Of a DNA stretch of 18,493 nucleotides, positions 7,475 to 15,521 are shown one piece after another. This DNA comes from UBA6398 sp963660485 (GTDB taxonomy: Bacteria > Bacteroidota > Bacteroidia > Bacteroidales > Bacteroidaceae): the NCBI GenBank assembly GCA_963660485.1, contig CAVKYH010000034.1, positions 1 through 18,493 on the forward strand, given 5' to 3'. The translations under genes and the position numbers were made by a program. Below the pieces are notes generated by a model. The model saw only the letters and a list, made by a program, of their open reading frames with translations. It made no database searches and was not told where the DNA came from. Within the stretch, counting starts at the first letter, position 1, and each line of letters starts with the position of its first letter.

Positions 7475-7832
7475 CGGCATGCCTATATATATAATGTATG
7501 CGGCACGGCGGACTGAAAACTACGCTCCTCGCGCCGCCGTAGTGCCAAAGTGTAAAGAATCGTCAATACGTAAAAATAATGTAAAGCGAAATTGTCAAAA
7601 AGTAATATATGATATATTTTTTTTCATCAGACGAAAAGCCGACGAAATTTTAACATTTCGACATTTTGTCTTTTTTAAGGGGCGAAAAATATATTCTAAT
7701 CCGAAACAAGTATGGCAAAATCTTCAAAAAACGGCGTTTTATTGTGTCGTTTTGGTAAAACAATGATATTTTAGCCGTTTGAGCGGTGAAAAAATACCAT
7801 TATGATATTCTTTCGCTCTTGTAAGAAATAAT
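7475..7832. other. AT-rich intergenic stretch with no convincing gene
   Basis: This stretch is AT-rich and contains an open frame 7479-7766 (95 codons) without a promoter box, signal sequence or recognisable domain; its composition looks non-coding. I see no RNA gene or further repeat here. It probably contains upstream control sequence for the SusC operon. Confidence 0.5.
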
Positions 7833-7840
7833 TACTTTTG
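7833..7840 (+). promoter_or_regulatory. -7 promoter box (TACTTTTG) of the SusC operon
   Basis: TACTTTTG fits TAnnTTTG and is the best box upstream of the four-gene operon. It predicts an unusually long leader of roughly 185 nt before the SusC ATG. No clean -33 TTTG is present at the usual spacing. Confidence 0.5.
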
Positions 7841-7844
7841 CAAA

Positions 7845-8030
7845 AATGTATGAACGTACCTCATGTTTTTTTACGTCATACGCATTATATATATAATGAG
7901 TGGGACACCAGTAGCGCGGTGGTAGGATGTGGGGGAAACAAACCTCGGGAGAGGGAAATCGACAACGCAGACGAAAAGAAAATAACAACAAATCATACAA
8001 AAACTAAAGTTTAATCTAAAAAGTAAGATT
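7845..8030 (+). promoter_or_regulatory. Long 5' leader of the SusC operon
   Basis: If the box at 7833 is used, about 185 nt are transcribed before SusC. The leader contains a perfect 16-bp palindrome (CATTATAT/ATATAATG, 7883-7898), a G-rich, C-poor segment around 7910-7950, and an A-rich, unstructured-looking end before the ATG. I do not recognise a known riboswitch. SusC leaders in Bacteroidales are sometimes sites of antisense RNA or post-transcriptional control, so this is a candidate and not a call. Confidence 0.3.
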
Positions 8031-11000
8031 ATGGGTAAAAAATTGATGATGCTTTTATTGGGAGCCTTCACATGTCTCCTTGTAAACGCGCAAGTCAAGA
8101 CCGTAACCGGACGCGTAACATCCGCTACCGACGGGGAACCGTTGATTGGCGTAAGTGTTTCGATACCCGGAACCACAGTCGGTGTCAACACCGATGCAGA
8201 CGGTCGCTTCTCACTTTCACGCATTCCCGCGTCTGCAAAGCAGGTGCGTTTCTCGTTTATCGGAATGGAAACGCAGACCTTGGCAATCAAGGGAGTGATG
8301 AACGTAGCTCTCAAATCCAGCGACCATGTGCTCAACGGCGCAGTGGTTACAGCTCTCGGCATCAAGCGTTCCGAGAAATCGTTGGGCTATGCAGCTTCTT
8401 CGGTTAAGGCTAAAGACATTACCGAAGTGCGCAGCGCCGATGTGGTATCGGCTTTGCAAGGCAAAATGCCCGGTGTAACCATCAACAATACTTCGGGCGA
8501 CCCGGGAGCATCAACTTCTGTTATCGTGCGTGGCTATAGCTCGCTCGCAGGAAGCAACCAGCCGCTCTTCGTAATCGACGGTGTGCCTATGGTAAACAAC
8601 TCTTCTACTTCTTCTGACGAGTTGAACCACAACTATGACTTTGGTAATGGCGCCAATGCCATAAACCCCGACGACGTTGAGGAGATGACTGTGCTCAAAG
8701 GCGCTGCTGCAACCGCTCTCTACGGTTCACGTGCTGCCAACGGCGTTATCATGATTACTACAAAGAAAGGTAAGAAACGCGAAAAAGGCATCGGCGTTAC
8801 CTATAACGGCGGTATACAGTTTGCCAACGTAGCCCGTCTGCCCGAAATGCAGAATATGTATGGCCAGGGCGCAAGCGGCGAACACGTGCAGATAGAAAAC
8901 GGTTCTTGGGGTCCTCGTTTCGACGGTCTCGAGAGAGTTTGGGGTAATGTTTACGACAACTCTCAGCGCGTGAAGAGCTACAAGGCTATCAAGAACAATA
9001 TCCGCGATTTCTTTGAAACTGGCGTAACGTTCAACAACAGCGTAGCATTCGACGGCGCAACCGACAAGAGCGATTTCTATGTGGCTCTTTCAAACATCAA
9101 CAACAACGGTGTTTATCCCACACGCTCCGATGCTTACAACAAATACACATTTACGAGCAACGGCAGCTACAAAGTGAACAACAAGTTGACTTTCTCGTCT
9201 TCGCTCAGCTATTCTTATCAGAAGAACAACTTTGTATCGACCGGTCAGCGTTTGAACCCGATCTTCTCGCTCTACAATGTTCCCCGCGACATTAGCATCA
9301 CTGGCCAGAAGGACCTTAGCAATCCGTTCAACAATCCGGGTTACTACTACACTCCTTACAACGCTACCAACCCCTACTACATTCTCAAGAACTACCTTGA
9401 CAATGCTACCACCGACAAACTTTGGGGTAAGTTCCAGGCTGACTACAACATCTTCGACTTCCTCAAGTTTACCTATCGCGTAGGTCTCGACTACACCAAC
9501 AACAAACAGCGCGACGGTATCCCCAACATGAGCGCCCTCTGGACCGGAACTCCCAACTGGGAACAGAACTCCGACATAGGTTCTCAGACAGGTTGGGTTT
9601 ACACAAGCGACAACCGTTGGACTGAAATCGACCAAGACTTTATGCTCAACTTCTCGAAGCCTATCAACGAAGACTTCAACCTCAACGCAGTCCTCGGTCT
9701 TAACACCAACGACGTAAAGCGTACATTCGCTTCACAGGAAAATACAGGTCTTGACCTTCCTACTTGGTTCAACACCTCAAACTCGGGTAAAACTCCGACT
9801 ATCGTGGACGCACAATATCACAAGCGCCTCATCGGTTTATACGGCCAGGTTGAAGGATCTTGGAAAGACATGGTTTACCTCACGCTCACAGGACGTAACG
9901 ACTGGTCGTCAACTCTTCCGAAAGACAACCGCTCGTATTTCTATCCTGGCGTAACTGCAAGTTTCGTGTTCACCGAACTTCTTCCGAAAGACCTCAAAGA
10001 CATTATCTCCTTCGGTAAGGTTCGCGCAGCTTGGGGTAAGACCGGTAACGACGCTTCCTGGTATATGACCAACACAGTTTATGCACAGGCAGCAGCCAAT
10101 GCTTCGGGCTGGGGTACAACTTCGTTCCCTCTCTCCGGCGTAAATGCATTCTCGCTCTCAAACGTAATGGGTAACGACCAACTCAAACCCGAAATGACCA
10201 CTGAAATGGAATTCGGTTTGAACATGGCGTTCTTGCGCAACCGCTTGTCGTTCGATTTCTCGTTCTACAACCGTAACACAAACAACCAGACGCTCTCTAT
10301 GAGCCTTGACAACGCTACCGGCTTCGGCTCACGCAATGTAAACATCGGTAAGATTCGTAACACCGGTGTTGAGTTCCAGATTTCCGGTACCCCGATCAAG
10401 ACACGCGACTGGCAATGGGATTTGACTTGGAATATCGCTCACAACAAGAGCAAGGTAGTAAGTCTCTCCGAAGAAATAGGCGATGAAGTTGCTATCTTCG
10501 GTTTCACCGGCGGAACAAGTCTCTATGCAATCAAAGGCAAACCTCTTGGTGTTTACAAAGACCAAAAACTCGAGCGCGACCCCGAAGGTCATGTCGTAGT
10601 TAGTGCAAGCACAGGTCTTCCCGTGAAAGAAGACAAATACACCATTTGCGGCGATATGAACCACAAATACACAATGGGTATCGGTACAACTCTTCGCTAC
10701 AAAGACTTCGCCCTTACTGCCAACATGGAAATTCGTCAGGGTGGCAAGATGTATACTCGTACAAAAGGTACGACTTTCTTCACCGGTATAGCAAAGCAGA
10801 CCATTTACAACGACCGCAACCCGTTCATCGTTCCCAACTCTGTGAACAAGGTAACGGCTGCCGACGGAACTGTTTCATATGTTGAAAATACCACCGCAAT
10901 GGATTATTCTTATATCCAAAGCTATTGGGCAGACCAATACGACTGCGATGCTTCAAATCTCATCAGCCGTTCGTTTGTCAAACTTCGCGACGTGGTTCTC

Positions 11001-11219
11001 ACATGGAACGTTCCTGCAAAATGGATAGACAAAACATTCCTTACAGGTGCTTCCGTATCTTTCTTCGGCCGCAACCTCCTTATGTGGACTCCGAGCAGCA
11101 ACACATTCGTTGACCCCGAATCTTCTTCATTCGGTAACGACTTGGCAGGCCAGTTCGGTGAATATGGCGCAAACCCGTCAACACGCACCTATGGCTTTAA
11201 TATTAAGCTCAGCTTCTAA
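8031..11219 (+). CDS. SusC/RagA-family TonB-dependent outer-membrane transporter
   Basis: A 1062-aa TonB-linked outer-membrane barrel that imports ligand captured by its SusD lid lipoprotein. Signal peptide 1-20/21 (ending LVNAQ) is followed by a carboxypeptidase-regulatory-like beta-sandwich (about 22-105, VTGRVTSATDGEPLIGVSVS), then a TonB-box-like segment VVTALGIKR, a plug domain (about 115-245; LQGKMPGVTINN, VIVRGYSSLAGSNQPLFVID, LKGAAATALYGSRAANGVIM) and the long barrel ending TYGFNIKLSF with a terminal Phe. There is no N-terminal STN signalling domain, so it is not expected to signal to an anti-sigma factor. susD follows after 18 nt. The gene context and accessory lipoproteins match the BT2261-BT2264 system of B. 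thetaiotaomicron, in which the SusC homologue is BT2264 and the complex was found with bound peptides. Peptide import is therefore the favoured inference. Codon choice is strongly biased, consistent with high expression. Confidence 0.95.
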   Translation: MGKKLMMLLLGAFTCLLVNAQVKTVTGRVTSATDGEPLIGVSVSIPGTTVGVNTDADGRFSLSRIPASAKQVRFSFIGMETQTLAIKGVMNVALKSSDHVLNGAVVTALGIKRSEKSLGYAASSVKAKDITEVRSADVVSALQGKMPGVTINNTSGDPGASTSVIVRGYSSLAGSNQPLFVIDGVPMVNNSSTSSDELNHNYDFGNGANAINPDDVEEMTVLKGAAATALYGSRAANGVIMITTKKGKKREKGIGVTYNGGIQFANVARLPEMQNMYGQGASGEHVQIENGSWGPRFDGLERVWGNVYDNSQRVKSYKAIKNNIRDFFETGVTFNNSVAFDGATDKSDFYVALSNINNNGVYPTRSDAYNKYTFTSNGSYKVNNKLTFSSSLSYSYQKNNFVSTGQRLNPIFSLYNVPRDISITGQKDLSNPFNNPGYYYTPYNATNPYYILKNYLDNATTDKLWGKFQADYNIFDFLKFTYRVGLDYTNNKQRDGIPNMSALWTGTPNWEQNSDIGSQTGWVYTSDNRWTEIDQDFMLNFSKPINEDFNLNAVLGLNTNDVKRTFASQENTGLDLPTWFNTSNSGKTPTIVDAQYHKRLIGLYGQVEGSWKDMVYLTLTGRNDWSSTLPKDNRSYFYPGVTASFVFTELLPKDLKDIISFGKVRAAWGKTGNDASWYMTNTVYAQAAANASGWGTTSFPLSGVNAFSLSNVMGNDQLKPEMTTEMEFGLNMAFLRNRLSFDFSFYNRNTNNQTLSMSLDNATGFGSRNVNIGKIRNTGVEFQISGTPIKTRDWQWDLTWNIAHNKSKVVSLSEEIGDEVAIFGFTGGTSLYAIKGKPLGVYKDQKLERDPEGHVVVSASTGLPVKEDKYTICGDMNHKYTMGIGTTLRYKDFALTANMEIRQGGKMYTRTKGTTFFTGIAKQTIYNDRNPFIVPNSVNKVTAADGTVSYVENTTAMDYSYIQSYWADQYDCDASNLISRSFVKLRDVVLTWNVPAKWIDKTFLTGASVSFFGRNLLMWTPSSNTFVDPESSSFGNDLAGQFGEYGANPSTRTYGFNIKLSF

Positions 11220-11237
11220 ATTAAAGAAAAAGACAGC

Positions 11238-12722
11238 ATGAAAAAGATATTTATATTGTCATTCGTCGCGCTTGCCACGCTTTCAAGCTGCGGTAGCCTC
11301 GACATTAACGACGATCCCAACCACCCCAGCAGCAACGTTACCGCCGACCTTATTATGCCGGCTGTGCAAAACTCCATTGCCACGGTAACGGGCGATGGTA
11401 TGTACAACACCGCAGGTTTCTTCGTGCAATATTTCGATCAGGCTCCTACTGCCAACCAGTATAACAAATATACTTGGTATCAGCTCACCGCTGACGACAA
11501 CATGTCTGACCGCTGGTATCGCACGATCTACGCAGGCGCTCTTCAAGATATTGAAGAAATAAAGAGCAAGACAAAGAATACTGCCGACCTCTTTGCCGCT
11601 GCTGCACTCCGCACCTATGCTTATCAACTTATGGTTGACGCAACGGGTGAAACTCCCTACACTGAGGCTCTTCTGGGCTCCAAGAACCAGAAACCCAAAT
11701 ACGACAATGGCGAAGTGGTTTACGCCGGTGTACTCAAAGAGCTTGATGACGCTGAAGCTGCCATCAATTCTGAGGACAAAATGGAGACAAAAGATCTTAT
11801 TGCCGACGGTGATTTGAGCCAGTGGAAAGGTTTTGCCAACGCTCTTCGCGTTCGTATGTACCTCCGCATGATTCAAGGCGGCATTGATGTGGACTCTTAT
11901 ACCACCAAGCTCAAGGCTGTTGTAAGCAAGGGCGAATTCTTTACAGGCAACTTCGAATTCGATCCTCCCTATTCCGACGAAAAGGAAAAGGACAACCCTT
12001 GGTATGAGGCTAACCAACGTTCGTTGGCGTCCAACCACGTAGGTGCTTATCCTATCGTGAGCTACATGAACCTCACCAACGACCCGCGTATTTCCTATAC
12101 CTTCAAGAAGGCTACCTCTGGCGACAATGCCGGCGAATATGCTGGTCTTCTTCCGGGTACTCACTTGTGCACGGGCTACACCTACAGTGATAATGGTGTG
12201 GTGAGCATGCTTAATTACTATCCCACGAAACCTGTTGAATTCTTCACCCAAGCAGAACTCCAGTTCCTCCTTTCCGAGGTTTACCTCAAGTATTTCAACG
12301 ACGAGGCAAAGGCAAAGGCTGCTTACGAAGCCGGCGTGAAGGCTGACTTTGAAACGCGCGGAACGAGCGGTGTGGACGAGTTTCTTGCCCAGAGCCGCGT
12401 ATCTTGGGACGCTCAGAGCGGAAACGCTGCAAAGTTGAAGCTTGTGTATATGCAGAAGTGGGTTGCACTTCTCTACATGGACCAGATGGAAGCTTGGTCG
12501 GAGCAACGCCGTACAAACGTTCCTTCTTGGGGTATCACCGGAAAGGAATTCGAGGCTGACAAGACCAAATATGTTGCCGGCGACCTCATCTATCCTTATC
12601 GCGACGACCTTGGCGAGAAAGCTGTTCCCTTGCGTGTGTTCTATTCCACAGCCAGCAAGAACATCAACAGCAACGCTCCCGAGCAGCCTGCTCTCACAAC
12701 TCCTGTGTTCTGGGATAAATAA
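11238..12722 (+). CDS. SusD/RagB-family nutrient-binding outer-membrane lipoprotein
   Basis: A 494-aa surface lipoprotein that forms the ligand-binding lid on the SusC channel. The signal peptide ends in a lipobox, LSSC, with lipidated Cys18, followed by an acidic stretch (LDINDD) of the kind linked with surface export in Bacteroidetes. The body matches the SusD-like_2 group: NVTADLIMPAVQNSI near the N-terminus, YFDQAPTANQYNKYTW, then helical TPR-like segments (ADLFAAAALRTYAYQLMVDA, WKGFANALRVRMYLRMI) and the EFFTQAELQFLLSEVYLKY region, ending TTPVFWDK. It is 18 nt behind susC and 17 nt before the next lipoprotein gene. The ligand cannot be read from sequence; context suggests peptide and not glycan, as no glycoside hydrolase lies in the operon. 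Confidence 0.94.
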   Translation: MKKIFILSFVALATLSSCGSLDINDDPNHPSSNVTADLIMPAVQNSIATVTGDGMYNTAGFFVQYFDQAPTANQYNKYTWYQLTADDNMSDRWYRTIYAGALQDIEEIKSKTKNTADLFAAAALRTYAYQLMVDATGETPYTEALLGSKNQKPKYDNGEVVYAGVLKELDDAEAAINSEDKMETKDLIADGDLSQWKGFANALRVRMYLRMIQGGIDVDSYTTKLKAVVSKGEFFTGNFEFDPPYSDEKEKDNPWYEANQRSLASNHVGAYPIVSYMNLTNDPRISYTFKKATSGDNAGEYAGLLPGTHLCTGYTYSDNGVVSMLNYYPTKPVEFFTQAELQFLLSEVYLKYFNDEAKAKAAYEAGVKADFETRGTSGVDEFLAQSRVSWDAQSGNAAKLKLVYMQKWVALLYMDQMEAWSEQRRTNVPSWGITGKEFEADKTKYVAGDLIYPYRDDLGEKAVPLRVFYSTASKNINSNAPEQPALTTPVFWDK

Positions 12723-12739
12723 AATTTGAAACAGTAAAC

Positions 12740-13441
12740 ATGACATTCAAAATGAAAAAGATAATTAGTTTGTTCGCTCTTGCTGCATTTGTGCTTGTGG
12801 GCTTTACTTCCTGCGACTACGACGGCAAAGACGATTCATATGTCACACACTACGTTTCCATCTCTCTCAACGAGGGAAATTCCTATAGTGTGCCTGTTGG
12901 TTCAAAATTCGTTGACCCGGGATATACTGCCACCGAAGGTACAGAGGATGTTACTTCTTCGGTAAAGGTTTCGGGCAATGTAGATGCTTCTAAGGTGGGA
13001 GTTTATTCTCTTACTTATTCTGCTGACAACAAAGACGGTTTTGCTGCTTCGGTAAGCCGTAGCGTATTCGTGTACGATCCTGAGGTTTCCGCCAACATTT
13101 CCGGCACCTACAAGATTATCGATACGTCCGGTTCGCAGGCTTTGTTTGACAGATACCCTGTTACTGGCAACTCTGTTACTCTTACAGAAATTGCGCCGGG
13201 TCTCTATTCTATCAGCGACTATTGGGGCGGTCTCTATGCCGTAACAATTGGCTATGGCAACGCTTATTCTTGCAAGGGATACTTCGCTTTGGACAAAGAC
13301 AACAACATCACGGGTATTTCATGTTCCAACCCGTGGAGTTTGCCTATGACAAGCGTAACCGGTAGCTACGACAGCGAAACCGGCAAGGTTACTATGGACG
13401 TAACTATTAACTACCACCTTGTAATGGTGTTGCAGAAATAA
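12740..13441 (+). CDS. Surface lipoprotein with Ig-like DUF5011/DUF5012-type domain (BT_2262-like)
   Basis: A 233-aa lipoprotein; the lipobox GFTSC gives Cys25 (Cys21 if translation starts at the second ATG, 12752, which opens the usual MKK signal peptide). Acidic residues after the Cys (DYDGKDD) suggest surface exposure. Residues about 45-110 form an immunoglobulin-like DUF5011-type fold (VGSKFVDPGYTATEG, VGVYSLTYSADNKDG, SRSVFVYDP). The C-terminal half begins ISGTYKI and resembles the BT_2262-family domain. In the B. thetaiotaomicron BT2261-BT2264 complex the homologue sits as an extra surface subunit on the SusCD pair. A similar accessory ligand-handling role is inferred here. It is the third gene of the operon, with 24 nt to the next. 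Confidence 0.82.
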   Translation: MTFKMKKIISLFALAAFVLVGFTSCDYDGKDDSYVTHYVSISLNEGNSYSVPVGSKFVDPGYTATEGTEDVTSSVKVSGNVDASKVGVYSLTYSADNKDGFAASVSRSVFVYDPEVSANISGTYKIIDTSGSQALFDRYPVTGNSVTLTEIAPGLYSISDYWGGLYAVTIGYGNAYSCKGYFALDKDNNITGISCSNPWSLPMTSVTGSYDSETGKVTMDVTINYHLVMVLQK

Positions 13442-13465
13442 TAAACTAAAAACTGAATTTCAATC

Positions 13466-14008
13466 ATGAAGAAATATCTTTTTTTGATAGCAGCAGCTTT
13501 GGTAATGGGTTTCACCTCTTGCGACAGTGATCCAAGCGACAGCAGCACAAGCGCAGGCGGCACAGCGGTTAAGAAGATGTGCGGCGATTGGGTGGTTACC
13601 GTTTACACTTGCGACAATCAGGGAGATGTGGCAAACATCGACAATTGGACGTGGGAAGAAGCCGGCTCTTTTTCTGACAGACTCTATACCTACAACACGG
13701 CAGCAAACAAGGCTACCGAGATGTGGGTTGACGACAGAGAAGAATGCGACTTTGGCGGTAGCGAAAACTATAGCCACAAAGTGAAAGTCAATGTGCAGTA
13801 TGGCAAGAAGACTTTCGCAATTACCGAAGGCGAGAACGAGTATGGCGATGCCGTTACAATTGTTGGCGGCAAGGTGATTCTCAATGGTGCAACCGTAGAA
13901 ATGGACCGCAACCAGACAACTAAGCGCGACAGCATCGTTTACTATGTGAACGTTGCCGGCACGAGCATGGGCTACATCAAGGTTGCCGGTTATCGCGGCG
14001 ACTTCTAA
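13466..14008 (+). CDS. Surface lipoprotein, Lipid_bd (lipocalin-like) family, BT_2261-like
   Basis: A 180-aa lipoprotein with lipobox GFTSC (Cys19) and an acidic, Ser-rich tether (DSDPSDSSTSAGG). The remaining residues read as an up-and-down beta barrel: MCGDWVVTVYTC, FSDRLYTYNTA, KVKVNVQYGKKTFAI, VGGKVILNGATVEM, DSIVYYVNVAGTSMGYIKVAGY. This resembles the family annotated as lipid-binding putative hydrolase (Pfam Lipid_bd) that occupies the BT2261 position in the related SusCD locus. That name is historical; I see no catalytic motif. It is the last gene of the operon, followed 48 nt later by a strong terminator. An accessory subunit of the SusCD complex is the likely role. Confidence 0.8.
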   Translation: MKKYLFLIAAALVMGFTSCDSDPSDSSTSAGGTAVKKMCGDWVVTVYTCDNQGDVANIDNWTWEEAGSFSDRLYTYNTAANKATEMWVDDREECDFGGSENYSHKVKVNVQYGKKTFAITEGENEYGDAVTIVGGKVILNGATVEMDRNQTTKRDSIVYYVNVAGTSMGYIKVAGYRGDF

Positions 14009-14056
14009 TTGCAACATTCCTGGCTTCCGTAAAAAGGGAGTCTGACCAATAAATCT

Positions 14057-14092
14057 GCAGCCCCGGGCGTTTCGTCCGGGGCTGCGTTTTTT
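14057..14092 (+). terminator. Rho-independent terminator of the SusCD operon
   Basis: GCAGCCCCGG (14057-14066) pairs perfectly with CCGGGGCTGC (14076-14085) around a 9-nt loop and is followed by GTTTTTT. Confidence 0.92.
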
Positions 14093-14134
14093 GCTGTGTT
14101 TCGGGGCTGAAAATGTATGCTTCTTCGCATTGCC

Positions 14135-14161
14135 GGAAACGCCGTGTAGCAGGGCGTTTCC
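14135..14161. other. Intergenic hairpin next to repeat R3
   Basis: GGAAACGCC (14135-14143) and GGCGTTTCC (14153-14161) form a perfect 9-bp inverted repeat with a 9-nt loop. No T tract follows on either strand. It lies between the SusCD terminator and repeat R3. Within the 430-bp gap 14009-14438, the part 14250-14410 shows nothing further I can name. Confidence 0.55.
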
Positions 14162-14164
14162 ACA

Positions 14165-14245
14165 ACAAGGCATCTCGTAAAAACTCCGGGCCATGTAATT
14201 TAAATTAGATGGCCCGGAATTTAAATTTGGTGGCCCGGAGTTTTT
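14165..14245 (+). repeat. Modular intergenic repeat R, copy R3 (folded-back form)
   Basis: The left flank ACAAGGCATCTCGT (14165-14178) matches the start of R1. Then come AAAAACT, word CTCCGGGCCATGT (14184-14196), joint AATTTAAATT (14197-14206), word AGATGGCCCGG (14207-14217), joint (14218-14227), and TGGTGGCCCGGAG (14228-14240), the reverse complement of the left word of R1/R2. As a result AAAAACTCCGGGCCA (14179-14193) is a perfect 15-bp inverted repeat of TGGCCCGGAGTTTTT (14231-14245). The joints extend the arms with an 11-nt loop. RNA from the plus strand would form a long hairpin ending in U. Confidence 0.9.
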
Positions 14246-14421
14246 CCCCTTTATTTATGCCGTTTTCACGGGGCGGTTCAATGCCTTTTCGAAGAGCCGT
14301 TACGGTGGCACAGAAAGCTGCCGAAACGATAAAATGTATAAGCATAATTAAGTTTTGCCGTAAGTTTTGCGCATTTCTTCACTGCCGGCGCATTTTCTGC
14401 GGCAAGTGCAGTTTGATTTGC

Positions 14422-14429
14422 TAATTTTG
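14422..14429 (+). promoter_or_regulatory. -7 promoter box (TAATTTTG) of azlCD
   Basis: TAATTTTG fits TAnnTTTG. Nine bases separate it from the ATG at 14439, so the mRNA would have a leader of only a few nucleotides. The box lies inside the longer open frame from 14367, which argues against that upstream start. Confidence 0.6.
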
Positions 14430-14438
14430 CAGCCTGTT

Positions 14439-15149
14439 ATGAAGCGCAACAATCTTTGGAAACCGGCTCTCAGGGCTGCATTTCCCTATACAGTGCCTAT
14501 TTTCGCGGGCTTTTGGTTTATGGGCATAGCCTATGGTTTGCTCATGAACAAGGAGGGCTTTGGTTTTCAATGGCCCTTGATTATGGCAATGACCATCTTC
14601 AGCGGCTCGGTTGAGTTTGTGGCTGTGCGCATGCTGCTTGGCTCGTTCCAGCCGTTGCAGTCGTTCGTTATAGCGTTGCTTATCTGCGCTCGACATTTGT
14701 TCTACGGCATTTCCATGCTCGAGAAGTTCAAGGGCACGGGCTGGAAAAAGTTCCCGCTAATCTATGGCATGTGCGATGAAACGTTTTCGGTGAACTACAC
14801 GGCGCATATCCCCGGGAATATCGACCGCGGCTGGTTTATGCTGTGGGTTACGGTGCTCAACTATACCTATTGGCTTACGGGTGCAGCCATTGGCGGCATT
14901 TTCGGCTCGTATATCACATTCAACACCCGCGGCTTGGGCTTCGTGATGACCGCCATGTTTGTTACCATATTCATGGAGCAGTGGCTCAAAGAGCAGAGGC
15001 ATGCCGCGTCGTTGCTCGGCGTTGCGCTTTCGGCGGTTTCGCTCGCAGTTTTCGGCGCCGACAATTTCGTGATTCCCGCTATGGCGGCTATGGTGTTGTG
15101 TTTCCTGAGCCTGAGAAGCAAACTTGAAATTAAGGAGGAGGCACAATGA
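14439..15149 (+). CDS. azlC: AzlC-family branched-chain amino acid exporter, large subunit
   Basis: A 236-aa inner-membrane protein of the AzlC/YgaZ family, which with a small AzlD/YgaH partner exports branched-chain amino acids such as valine or leucine analogues. The N-terminal region has AAFPYTVPIFAGFWFMGIAY, followed by FSGSVEFVAVRMLLGSF and LLICARHLFYGISML, a well-conserved block in the family, then several hydrophobic segments including LWVTVLNYTYWLTGAAIGG and a last pair near 190-230 (LLGVALSAVSLAVF, MAAMVLCFLSL). The ATG at 14439 is preferred over one at 14367 because a promoter box lies between them and the extra residues lack family similarity. Its stop overlaps the azlD start (ATGA), indicating translational coupling. 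Confidence 0.9.
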   Translation: MKRNNLWKPALRAAFPYTVPIFAGFWFMGIAYGLLMNKEGFGFQWPLIMAMTIFSGSVEFVAVRMLLGSFQPLQSFVIALLICARHLFYGISMLEKFKGTGWKKFPLIYGMCDETFSVNYTAHIPGNIDRGWFMLWVTVLNYTYWLTGAAIGGIFGSYITFNTRGLGFVMTAMFVTIFMEQWLKEQRHAASLLGVALSAVSLAVFGADNFVIPAMAAMVLCFLSLRSKLEIKEEAQ

Positions 15150-15469
15150 CGCTCCCGCAACAGATAGCCACCATTGCAATACTCGTTGCAGCCACCGCGC
15201 TTACGAGGTTCTTGCCGTTTATAGTGTTTCGCGGCAAACATACTCCCCGCTATATCCGTTATTTCAGCACCGTCCTTCCGCCGGCAGTGTTTGGAATGCT
15301 CGTGATATACTGTGTGAAGGACGTGGATTTCGCATCTGGTGTTCACGGATTGCCCGAATTGGCGGGAATCGCGGCCACCATAGTGCTCCATTGTTGGAAA
15401 CGGCGAATGCTTTTGAGCGTCATGGGCGGTACGGTGTGCTATATGCTGCTTGTGCAGACGCTTTTCTGA
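15146..15469 (+). CDS. azlD: AzlD-family branched-chain amino acid exporter, small subunit
   Basis: A 107-aa hydrophobic protein, the normal size for AzlD/YgaH partners of AzlC. It has an N-terminal membrane segment (IATIAILVAATALTRFLPF, including the conserved TRxLPF motif), a middle segment around LPPAVFGMLVIYCVKDV, and C-terminal segments (ELAGIAATIVLHCWKRRMLL, MGGTVCYMLLVQTLF). Start and azlC stop overlap by 4 nt. It faces the large glycosidase-like gene end to end across a palindromic terminator. Confidence 0.88.
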   Translation: MTLPQQIATIAILVAATALTRFLPFIVFRGKHTPRYIRYFSTVLPPAVFGMLVIYCVKDVDFASGVHGLPELAGIAATIVLHCWKRRMLLSVMGGTVCYMLLVQTLF

Positions 15470-15521
15470 ATTCCTCCCTGCCCTGGCGTTTTCACGGCAG
15501 CGCATATCTTTCGTTATAGTC

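Noticed and set aside
7477..7501. Possible GCAT...ATGC inverted repeat around CTATATATATAATGT
   Set aside because: The arms are only four to five bases and the interior is simple TA-rich sequence.
7479..7766. 95-codon open frame in the intergenic region before SusC
   Set aside because: It has no promoter box, ribosome site or recognisable protein features; composition follows the AT-rich intergenic background.
11283..12746. 487-codon open frame on the minus strand across the SusD gene
   Set aside because: It is antisense to a clearly recognised SusD lipoprotein, has no promoter or domain, and looks like a by-product of the codon bias of susD.
14349..14370. Direct repeat TAAGTTTTGC twice, 12 bp apart
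   Set aside because: It resembles a doubled -7 box but has one T too many for TAnnTTTG. It may be chance in an AT-rich stretch, and I see no second copy in the window.
14367..14438. Upstream start for azlC
   Set aside because: The extension overlaps the TAATTTTG promoter box; the AzlC-type N-terminus begins at 14439.
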